A stretch of 6,206 nucleotides of DNA from Chitinivibrionales bacterium. Lineage in GTDB: Bacteria > Fibrobacterota > Chitinivibrionia > Chitinivibrionales > JANQEN01. The notes under the pieces were generated by a model, which saw only the letters and a list, made by a program, of their open reading frames with translations, was not told the DNA's origin and did no database searches. The translations under genes were made by a program, and so were the position numbers. Shown here in pieces: positions 1 to 5,917 of this stretch. The stretch lies in contig JAUVGS010000136.1 of assembly GCA_030593665.1 (NCBI GenBank), positions 1 through 6,206 of the forward strand, given 5' to 3'. Each line of letters starts with the position of its first letter. Within the stretch, counting starts at the first letter, position 1.

Positions 1-210
1 GTCTAATGGCGCATTGCAGGGAACAATATGGCAGGTGACTGATAGTTGTTTTGCTTTTTCAATTAATTGCCCGGGCTCACTGGTTGCAATATGGCAATCG
101 CAGGTATCAGATATACCCGTGAGAATATCAATAAGGGAATGTTCCGCACCACCCATGCGGCGTGCCCAGTGATTCAGAAAAAGGATAACAGGTTTCTTTT
201 TACCAGACAT
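1..210 (-). CDS. 5' end of a further GT4 family glycosyltransferase (continues beyond left edge)
   Basis: An open frame starts with ATG at 210-208 and continues without a stop for 70 codons to the left edge of the window. It begins MSGKKKPVILFLNHWARR, followed by MGGAEHSLIDIL (about 19-30). A first beta-strand followed by a GGAE/GGAEH loop and a helix is the standard N-terminus of GT4 GT-B glycosyltransferases, where the loop helps bind the acceptor. The strand CHIATSEPG and the helix LIEKAKQL that follow fit the same Rossmann fold. The start overlaps the end of the preceding GT4 gene by 11 bp, implying translational coupling; the ribosome binding site is weak (AGG about 6 bp upstream). The catalytic donor domain is outside the window, so activity cannot be judged. 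Confidence 0.85.
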   Translation of the reverse strand, partial: MSGKKKPVILFLNHWARRMGGAEHSLIDILTGISDTCDCHIATSEPGQLIEKAKQLSVTCHIVPCNAPLD

Positions 211-1261
211 AGCGTGCCTGTAACCGCTCATGTGCTTTGTTAACAAGGGATTCGGTAAAAGGTAGATTCCCTGCTATCTGTTGAATAGCATCGACGAGGG
301 CATCCACATTATCAGGTTCAATTAACAGTCCGCATGTACCATGATCGAGGACCTCAGGAATGCCGCCGGTTGCGCTTGCAATAATAGGGACGCGGTGTGC
401 CATTGCTTCCAGGAGAACAATGCCGAACCCTTCTGTTCCTTCAGGAATTTCCCTGGACGGCAGAATGAAAATATCTGCACGCTCGAATTCTTTTATAAGC
501 TCTTCATCTGAAAGATTCTGTTTTATTGAAACAGAGTCATCCACCTGTAACGTGGTGCATAATGATATCAGGGTGGTTTGTTCGGGACCGTTACCAACGA
601 TAATAAAAGAGTAATTTTTCCGCGGTACCAATCGAGCTGCAGCCCGTATGAGATTTGCGTGTCCTTTATGCTTTACCAGGCGGCCGACACTGAGAACTGT
701 ACAGGCATCCGTGTGGCGGGCTTTTTTTATTACCTTCGAAGTATCCGGTATCAGGCGTGGCGGAACCGTTTCAATTGGGCACGTTACTGATACTGTTCGC
801 AGTATCTTTTCGGAATAGGTTCCCAGAGTGTAAAGCTTCTCTGCTTTAAACAGGATTTGTTTGAGAATACTATTTTTAATAGAGGGTGTATGCAGCCCTA
901 CAAGTTCGGTGCCGTAGGTGTAGATAGAGTAGGGTTGTCGAATAATGCCGGAAAAAAGCCAGGGTATGAATGCTGCATAAATGTTGCCGCAGGCAACAGA
1001 AAGCATTCCCCGATATTGTTTACATAATCGAAGATAGGGAATTGTTAACAGCAGGAGAGAAAGTTTTCTGTTGATGGTGTCAAGGAAAGAGAAGTAATAG
1101 CGAACGTTTGCAGTTATCCCGGGATACCCATGAGAGTGGTGCTGAATCCCTCCAACGAGGACATGGTCTTGTTTGCTGTAACAAAACCTGACTATGCCAT
1201 AGAGATATTTTTGTATACCGCCTATTGCCGGTGGAAAATCGAGGGTTATCAGAAGTTTCAT
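200..1261 (-). CDS. GT4 family glycosyltransferase, PimB-like motifs, short C-terminus
   Basis: This GT-B glycosyltransferase of family GT4 has 353 residues. The N-terminus MKLLITLDFPPAIGGIQKYL includes the acceptor loop GGIQKY (14-19). TYGTEL occurs at 115-120. The donor-binding domain begins at VLSVGRLVKHKGHANLI (189-205) and has IVGNGPE (221-227), LPSREIPEGTEGFGIVLLE (267-285) with the canonical E277 and E285, and GIPEVLDHGTCGLLIEP (300-316). This SRE-(x)n-EGFGIV-LEA arrangement resembles PimB-type and other GT4 mannosyltransferases, but sugar specificity is not proven by it. The protein stops at ARYVW, just where the final helix that folds back on the N-domain normally begins, so it looks 15-25 residues short. 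The start ATG overlaps the polymerase stop (ATGA) and has a GGTGG 7 bp upstream. The 3' end overlaps the next gene by 11 bp. Confidence 0.93.
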   Translation of the reverse strand: MKLLITLDFPPAIGGIQKYLYGIVRFCYSKQDHVLVGGIQHHSHGYPGITANVRYYFSFLDTINRKLSLLLLTIPYLRLCKQYRGMLSVACGNIYAAFIPWLFSGIIRQPYSIYTYGTELVGLHTPSIKNSILKQILFKAEKLYTLGTYSEKILRTVSVTCPIETVPPRLIPDTSKVIKKARHTDACTVLSVGRLVKHKGHANLIRAAARLVPRKNYSFIIVGNGPEQTTLISLCTTLQVDDSVSIKQNLSDEELIKEFERADIFILPSREIPEGTEGFGIVLLEAMAHRVPIIASATGGIPEVLDHGTCGLLIEPDNVDALVDAIQQIAGNLPFTESLVNKAHERLQARYVW

Positions 1262-2760
1262 ACGCTATCCACCCCGGGTTGATCAATTTCACTTGCTGCC
1301 ATGCTGGATTCCGATGATTTGCACTCTTCAGCCAATTGTATAAGCACACCGTTCCAGAACCAGAAATAGATATCTCCCGGAAAATAGTGGATATGGGTCC
1401 CGGTAATACCGACAATAGCAAAAATAATATTCAGTATAGCGATTCCCTTGGCAAGTGCAATACTGTCGGAGTTCTGTGAATGATCTATAATATACAGCCC
1501 TTTTAAAACGAAAATAATAAGTAAGGCAATAATAAAGATAAGGCCGGGATAGCCAAATTGGGCAAGGTAGGAAAAATAGAGGGAATCCGCTTTTAATGTC
1601 CCAAGGCCGCGTCCCAGAAACATATGAATAGGTTCCTTGGAGTATATCAGCAGGTCTCTCCAGAGTGAGAGCCGGGAAAGAAAGGAGTGCTCCTCAAAGG
1701 GATTGTAGAGCGCAGAGGTTCTGCTTGCAATAAGAAGATCAAATTCCTCCTGGTTGGAAAATTGACTTGAGAGTGCGGTAACACCGGACTCAATGGTGTA
1801 TCCTGACTGGAAGGTTTCAGCAAAGTATTGGTAGCTGACAACGACAGCAAGAGTAATTATAAAAATTATTAAACGTCGGTTGTTGCCTTTTATCCTGAAG
1901 AAGACCGGCCATATTAAAAAGGTGGCAATGACACCGATCCAGCTCGATCGCACAGAGGTTATTAATGCGGCATAGAGAAGGACCGGTATTAGAAAAATAA
2001 GAAAGAGAGGCATTTTGTTCTTAGACCAGACAAAGCACATGAGAATACCGATTATTGCCAGTTGCACATAGTCCGCAAGTACAACCGACGCTTGAAAGAT
2101 TGAGAATGGCCTGGCAAGGCCTTCAATAAACAGGGTTGTAAATTCGATAGAAGAAAACCATATGGTCTCAGCCCTGGAAAATCCATTGTAAAGCTGATGA
2201 AATCCATAGAGCGATGCGGCGATACCGATAATAATAGTTATATACCAGAATCGTTTCAAATGAGGAGTTTCATTATAAAAAACTGTGCCGACAAAAAAGA
2301 AGAGAACCGGAGGGCCGAAGTTCTTGAATTGTGCAAGAGCCACTGAAACAGGAAGATAATTAAAGAAAAAGGTGCGAATGATCAGGTAACAGAAGTATAT
2401 GAATATTACTGTGGGTAAACGGGTTGTTGCGTGTTCCTGACTTCTCCGGTCTTTAAATTCAAAGAAAAGGCCGAGAAGAATAAAAGCAAGAAAGAGGTCT
2501 CCAATAATAATGAGCGGGTCAACCTCGGGCCGTTCATACACCAGGTAATAGAGACGGCGGATGTAAGGGATAAAGGGAGAGATTATAAACACGGCATACA
2601 GACCGATAAGCGGCCTGCGCAAAACCGGATAAAACAGCAAAATTGCAATAATTATAACCAGTTCCAGCCGGCCGGGAATATGGATAAGCTTAAAGGCAAT
2701 GAAATGCCCTATCAGGGCGGCAAAGATGAGAATTGCCAAGTGTTTAAGGTGTTTTTTCAT
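1258..2760 (-). CDS. Multi-pass O-antigen polymerase/ligase-like membrane protein (Wzy/WaaL superfamily)
   Basis: This 500-residue integral membrane protein has about 10-12 hydrophobic spans, for example near 7-25, 33-48, 50-64, 83-100, 116-133, 150-162, 171-186, 232-244, 250-267, 273-288, 297-310, 404-420 and 438-455. A long polar stretch at roughly 312-372 fits the large periplasmic loop of the Wzy/WaaL superfamily. Just before it lies TSVRSSWIG (268-276), resembling the conserved S-x-R region of O-antigen ligases and polymerases. After the loop come GRGLGT (383-388) and a DSLYFSYLAQFGYPGL segment (392-407), also a typical superfamily pattern. In a cluster of glycosyltransferases it most likely polymerises undecaprenyl-linked repeat units, although a ligase role is equally compatible with sequence. 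The ATG at 2760 is the only usual start codon after an in-frame TGA 42 bp upstream; its ribosome binding site is weak (AAGG 13 bp away). The polar C-terminal tail of about 23 residues is presumably not membrane-embedded. The stop overlaps the next ATG as ATGA. Confidence 0.88.
   Translation of the reverse strand: MKKHLKHLAILIFAALIGHFIAFKLIHIPGRLELVIIIAILLFYPVLRRPLIGLYAVFIISPFIPYIRRLYYLVYERPEVDPLIIIGDLFLAFILLGLFFEFKDRRSQEHATTRLPTVIFIYFCYLIIRTFFFNYLPVSVALAQFKNFGPPVLFFFVGTVFYNETPHLKRFWYITIIIGIAASLYGFHQLYNGFSRAETIWFSSIEFTTLFIEGLARPFSIFQASVVLADYVQLAIIGILMCFVWSKNKMPLFLIFLIPVLLYAALITSVRSSWIGVIATFLIWPVFFRIKGNNRRLIIFIITLAVVVSYQYFAETFQSGYTIESGVTALSSQFSNQEEFDLLIASRTSALYNPFEEHSFLSRLSLWRDLLIYSKEPIHMFLGRGLGTLKADSLYFSYLAQFGYPGLIFIIALLIIFVLKGLYIIDHSQNSDSIALAKGIAILNIIFAIVGITGTHIHYFPGDIYFWFWNGVLIQLAEECKSSESSMAASEIDQPGVDSV
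1269..1273 (-). promoter_or_regulatory. Ribosome binding site of the third GT4 gene
   Basis: GGTGG on the minus strand, 7 bp before the ATG at 1261 and located inside the 3' end of the polymerase gene. Together with the ATGA stop/start overlap this supports coupled translation. Confidence 0.5.
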
Positions 2761-2798
2761 TTGAAAAAATATACCTTAGTCTGTTTATTGTCAGGTCA

Positions 2799-3830
2799 TT
2801 ACTTTAGTAAAGAGAGATAGAGCCGTTCATATTTTTCCGCAATAATGGCTATGTCAAACATTTTTTTAACCACGGTTCTGCCGGTCGTTTCAAATGATTT
2901 TCTTAAGCTGCTGTCTGAAAGGACACGGTCAATGCCCTGCAATAGATCTGAATCATTCAGCCGCAGGCCATTATAGTTATTTCTTATAATTTCCCTGATC
3001 CCCGGATTATCGACAGCCACAACTGCAGTACCGCAGGCCATAGCTTCGATTGCCGGTACACCAAATCCTTCGTAGGAGCTCGGCATACAATACAGCCACG
3101 ATTCCTGATACGCCGCTATAAGTTCCTTTTCAGAGATATTCCCGGTAAAGGTAACATTTGCACCGGTACAACGCTGCGGACCGACAATGGTCAGTGTGCA
3201 GTCAGGATATTTTTTAAGAATATCATTAGTGAACAGGTGTAATAAATAGTCACCTCGTTTTCGGCTGTTTAGGTCACCGAGAAAAAGAATTGAAGGATTA
3301 TGGGTCTTCTGTGTGCCGGGTGAATAGGTATCTAAAGGGACCCCGCAGGGGATGACATTCCGTACTAATGGCAAAGCCCGGGCTGTTGCCTTTGAAATAG
3401 CTGTTTTTGCACCTTTATGCATGCAGGAAACCCATTCAAAGCAGTAAAAAAGGCTTTGGTATACCTTACGGGACAGTTTCTGAGCATGGCATGCTTCCGA
3501 GAGGGCTGACCCGTAGAATGTTCGTACACGATGGTGCCCGCCGCGGGTAAGATAATCATCGCCATGGTAATGGAAAATATCAAAATCACCTTCTCCAATC
3601 CGGCTGAAAGAGATCGCCGGATCAAATTTTTTCAGTACCTTTCCCCGATGGATATACGAGAGCGTAACAAGATTGTACCGGGCATCATCGGGCCGCGGGC
3701 TGAACGAGAAGCAGGTACAGGTATGCCCCCGGTCAACCAGTGCGTTTGCAAGGCGGTGCACCTGGCAGGATACGCCATTGGGCCTGTCTGACGGTAATTC
3801 TTTATTGAAGAATGCGATTTTGATACCCAC
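2799..3830 (-). CDS. GT4 family glycosyltransferase with unusual start site
   Basis: This GT-B glycosyltransferase of family GT4 has about 341-343 residues. Counting from the GTG at 3830, the N-terminal half begins with a strand KIAFFNKELP and the loop PNGVSCQVHRLANAL (17-31), then HYHGDDYLTRGG (87-98). The donor-binding half starts at ILFLGDLNSRKRGDYL (181-196) and contains TIVGPQR and the canonical EX7E motif, E254 to E262, in SSYEGFGVPAIEAMACGT. The C-terminal helix (MFDIAIIAEKYERLYLSLL) is intact. The start is ambiguous: the GTG at 3830 directly abuts a near-perfect Shine-Dalgarno, while two codons later an ATC at 3824 stands exactly where the homologous Met of MKIAFF-type N-termini would be expected and has ideal 7 bp spacing. 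The gene follows a 60 bp gap containing short tandem repeats and precedes the polymerase gene by 38 bp. Its sugar substrates are unknown. Confidence 0.93.
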   Translation of the reverse strand: MGIKIAFFNKELPSDRPNGVSCQVHRLANALVDRGHTCTCFSFSPRPDDARYNLVTLSYIHRGKVLKKFDPAISFSRIGEGDFDIFHYHGDDYLTRGGHHRVRTFYGSALSEACHAQKLSRKVYQSLFYCFEWVSCMHKGAKTAISKATARALPLVRNVIPCGVPLDTYSPGTQKTHNPSILFLGDLNSRKRGDYLLHLFTNDILKKYPDCTLTIVGPQRCTGANVTFTGNISEKELIAAYQESWLYCMPSSYEGFGVPAIEAMACGTAVVAVDNPGIREIIRNNYNGLRLNDSDLLQGIDRVLSDSSLRKSFETTGRTVVKKMFDIAIIAEKYERLYLSLLK

Positions 3831-3831
3831 A

Positions 3832-3840
3832 CCTCCTTTA
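3832..3840 (-). promoter_or_regulatory. Near-perfect Shine-Dalgarno sequence
   Basis: On the minus strand TAAAGGAGG (3840-3832) continues as TGTG and so pairs with nine bases of the usual 16S rRNA 3' end (AAGGAGGTG). It is the strongest ribosome binding site in the window. It lies 1 bp from the GTG at 3830 and 7 bp from the ATC at 3824, which makes the start of this GT4 gene questionable. Confidence 0.85.
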
Positions 3841-3841
3841 A

Positions 3842-3885
3842 ATTTTAGATTTTAGATTTCAACCCTGAACCATGAACCTTTGAAC
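3842..3885. repeat. Degenerate heptanucleotide tandem repeat in the intergenic gap
   Basis: Read on the plus strand, the 60 bp gap between the GT2 and second GT4 genes is built of 7-bp steps: ATTTTAG twice (3842-3848, 3849-3855), then ATTTCAA, CCCTGAA, CCATGAA and a last 8-bp step CCTTTGAA ending near 3884. The first two units are identical and the later ones share the TGAA core. No hairpin strong enough for a terminator is visible. The repeats sit 5' of the Shine-Dalgarno of the second GT4 gene, so they lie in an untranslated leader between two genes. Confidence 0.6.
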
Positions 3886-3890
3886 GTTTT

Positions 3891-4847
3891 CTATATAAGA
3901 AATACATAACGGAAGCGGATACTGCCATACAACAATGCGCCGAAAAGAACGAATGGCGATATTAGAAACGAGATGAATTCGCGTACCCATTGTATCGGGT
4001 TGTTAACAAATGGCAAACCTGCACGCCTCGTAGTGGCAGCAACGATAATACAAAAATCGATTGCGGCAAATAGAACTAATGTGTTGCTCAATGAAATGAT
4101 ACTGCCGATCAGCAGTAAATGGGCTATAAAGACCATGAGAATGTTGGGTGGATAGGGCATACCGATCTGCTTTCGATATAACTGTTTGTGCTTCCGGAAA
4201 AGAAGCGGGTCAAAACGGCGATTGATACAGTTTTTAAGCAGGTCCCATTTTTCGTTTTTTCGAAATCGATGTGCAACATGTATATCAGACGAGTAACCGA
4301 TACTATGCCCGGCTTCAATGAGCGAATAAGCCAGATCAACATCCTCCCGCTGTACGGTAAAACGCTCATCGAACATATTTACAACAAGGAGCGTTTCCCG
4401 GCGATAAAAAATATTATTTGTTCTGTATCCCCTCTTTTCCAACCGTTTGAATTCTTTATACGCACCAGCCCGTATATCCTCTGCTACTATTTCCGTCAAA
4501 CCTTCCACACCGATCATATCGGGATGATTATTCAGGTATGCAACAGCATGTACTATCCATTTTTCCGCAGGCCGGCAATCGTCATCAATGAAGGCACAGA
4601 TAGTACCACGGGCAGCGGTAATGCCCGCATTTCGCTTCCTGGAGATACTTTTATCAGGAACGTGGAGCCACCGAACATGGGGATAGGTGTTTTCCAGGTG
4701 GTCCACTGGATAATCGGCAACGATAATGATTTCAACAGGAACAGATTCCCATACCGTATCATTACATGAAGATATGAGATCCTCAATGTACGGTTCCCGG
4801 TGAGAAGGTACAATGATTGATACTACCGGTATTACTGTTTCCTGCAC
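3891..4847 (-). CDS. GT2 family glycosyltransferase with C-terminal membrane segments
   Basis: This protein of 318 residues is an inverting GT-A glycosyltransferase of family GT2. The N-terminus has the typical strand VSIIVPSHREPYIEDL (about 9-24), followed by SISRKRNAGITAARG (67-81) and the metal and nucleotide-sugar binding motif FIDDDCRP (DDD at 88-90). An ED pair in VQREDVDLAY (E168, D169) is the likely acceptor or catalytic-base region. The last third is hydrophobic, with probable membrane spans at about 235-254, 256-273 and 291-308, so the enzyme is anchored in the inner membrane. It probably adds one sugar to a lipid-linked intermediate. I prefer the GTG at 4847 because a GGAG lies 8 bp upstream; an in-frame TTG at 4883 would add 12 residues but has no clear ribosome binding site. 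The chosen start overlaps the preceding GT4 gene by 16 bp. The sugar specificity cannot be deduced. Confidence 0.93.
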   Translation of the reverse strand: MQETVIPVVSIIVPSHREPYIEDLISSCNDTVWESVPVEIIIVADYPVDHLENTYPHVRWLHVPDKSISRKRNAGITAARGTICAFIDDDCRPAEKWIVHAVAYLNNHPDMIGVEGLTEIVAEDIRAGAYKEFKRLEKRGYRTNNIFYRRETLLVVNMFDERFTVQREDVDLAYSLIEAGHSIGYSSDIHVAHRFRKNEKWDLLKNCINRRFDPLLFRKHKQLYRKQIGMPYPPNILMVFIAHLLLIGSIISLSNTLVLFAAIDFCIIVAATTRRAGLPFVNNPIQWVREFISFLISPFVLFGALLYGSIRFRYVFLI

Positions 4848-5917
4848 AATATTTTCTCCAGGCGTTCGATCTGCTTGTGCCAACTGTTTTGCAGAGCCGT
4901 TTGTATAGCGTGTAATCGGATGTTTTGATTTGATTCCATTGACAATTTTTGTGTTATTTTACCCGCATCATAATTGCAGCTCGAACCGGTTATAATGTAT
5001 CCGTTCTCGCTGTCCGTGATTATTTCCCTGTTCGATGGTATTGCTGAAGCGAATACTATTATACCATAGGAGAGCGCTTCAAGGATTGCAAAAGAATGGC
5101 CGCCTTCGTAACGAGATGATGCGAGCATGAAGGGGCAGGTTGTATACCAGGTGTGCATCTCTTCAAAAGGTACGGACGATACATTAGTCACACCGGCTAA
5201 ATCGGACCCGGTATAGCGAGACAGCGTTTCAAAGTCAACCCCGGTGCCGACACAGGTAAGCCTTGCATCCGGAAACTCATTTCTCAGCAGGGAGAATGTT
5301 CGCAAAGAATGCGCAAGGCCTTTTTTCCAGGTAACATTTCCGATACAGAGAAAATGGGGTGAATCAGCAGGGGTGTTAAGCCAGTAACCCTCTGTTTGGG
5401 GAGTAACCCCATTGGGAACATAGATGAGTTTATGTTTGACTGAGAGGTATTTATTGCCGATATATACTATTTCATGTTCAGTACCGCTCATACAGTAGGT
5501 CGCAAGCTTAAGCATTATACGTAAAAGTGGAAAACGGAAACAGAGGGATTTCCACGTTGTTGGCGCAGTAATAATACGGCGGGGCAGTTTTCTTTCAATA
5601 GTATACGCATATTCTTCCCATCCATGGTTATGGAGTATAATGCAGGTTTTCAGTTTAAACAGTTTTATAATGATTGCACAGAACACCGCATCAGTTGACC
5701 GGGCAATTATCCAGTCAGGAGGATGAAAGAAACTGAGTATATACCGGATGCAGAGTTTCACTGCAAAAATGAGATAGCTGTCTGACAATAATGAACCTCG
5801 TGTAATAATAGTGGTGACATGCCCATTACTTTTAAGCCCGGCTGCCAGTTCTTTCATGGACCGACCGACTCCGCCGTAGGAATTCTGTGGTATATCTGCC
5901 GCAAACCATATATTCAT
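4832..5917 (-). CDS. GT4 family glycosyltransferase (GT-B fold) with EX8E variant motif
   Basis: This 361-residue protein has the layout of a retaining GT-B glycosyltransferase of family GT4, which transfers a sugar from a nucleotide-sugar donor to a growing lipid-linked glycan at the cytoplasmic membrane face. The N-terminal Rossmann half begins MNIWFAADIP with the glycine-rich acceptor loop GGVGRS (residues 15-20) and has HNHGWEE at about 96-102. The C-terminal donor half starts near FLCIGNVTWKKG (189-200) and carries SSRYEGGHSFAILEALSYG (about 267-285). The two conserved glutamates, E271 and E280, are separated by eight residues instead of the usual seven. The length is normal for the family. 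I chose the ATG at 5917 because an AGGA lies 9 bp upstream and the codon overlaps the previous stop as ATGA. An in-frame GTG at 5923 is possible but sits only 3 bp from that AGGA. The 3' end overlaps the next gene. Donor and acceptor are unknown. Confidence 0.93.
   Translation of the reverse strand: MNIWFAADIPQNSYGGVGRSMKELAAGLKSNGHVTTIITRGSLLSDSYLIFAVKLCIRYILSFFHPPDWIIARSTDAVFCAIIIKLFKLKTCIILHNHGWEEYAYTIERKLPRRIITAPTTWKSLCFRFPLLRIMLKLATYCMSGTEHEIVYIGNKYLSVKHKLIYVPNGVTPQTEGYWLNTPADSPHFLCIGNVTWKKGLAHSLRTFSLLRNEFPDARLTCVGTGVDFETLSRYTGSDLAGVTNVSSVPFEEMHTWYTTCPFMLASSRYEGGHSFAILEALSYGIIVFASAIPSNREIITDSENGYIITGSSCNYDAGKITQKLSMESNQNIRLHAIQTALQNSWHKQIERLEKILCRKQ
4856..4859 (-). promoter_or_regulatory. 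Ribosome binding site deciding the GT2 start
   Basis: GGAG on the minus strand, 8 bp before the GTG at 4847 and inside the end of the preceding GT4 gene. It favours GTG 4847 over the upstream in-frame TTG at 4883. Confidence 0.65.

Noticed and set aside
1080..1421. A 113-codon frame on the minus strand spanning the polymerase/GT4 junction.
   Set aside because: It is in a different frame from two well-supported genes that already cover this stretch, and its translation has no domain features.
2798..2812. A small inverted repeat TTAC-TTTA-GTAA at the end of the second GT4 gene, considered as a terminator.
   Set aside because: The stem is only 4 bp and AT-rich, and the T-run further on (2761-2767 region) is not adjacent to it. 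The next gene begins within 40 bp, so read-through is expected.
2431..2820. A 129-codon open frame on the plus strand opposite the start of the polymerase gene.
   Set aside because: Its translation is Lys/Asn/Gln-rich without domains, as expected for the complement of a hydrophobic membrane-protein gene, and it crosses into the neighbouring gap without any start signal.
3842..3890. A promoter for the second GT4 gene within the 60 bp gap, using TAAAAT as -10 on the minus strand.
   Set aside because: TAAAAT occurs only because of the heptamer repeat, and the best hexamer at suitable distance (TTCATG, 16 bp upstream) matches a -35 at only three positions. This is too weak to annotate.
4188..4769. 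A 193-codon open frame on the plus strand opposite the GT2 gene.
   Set aside because: It begins with GTG without a ribosome binding site, lies wholly inside a GT2 gene with clear catalytic motifs, and its translation shows no recognisable domain. It is an antisense shadow.
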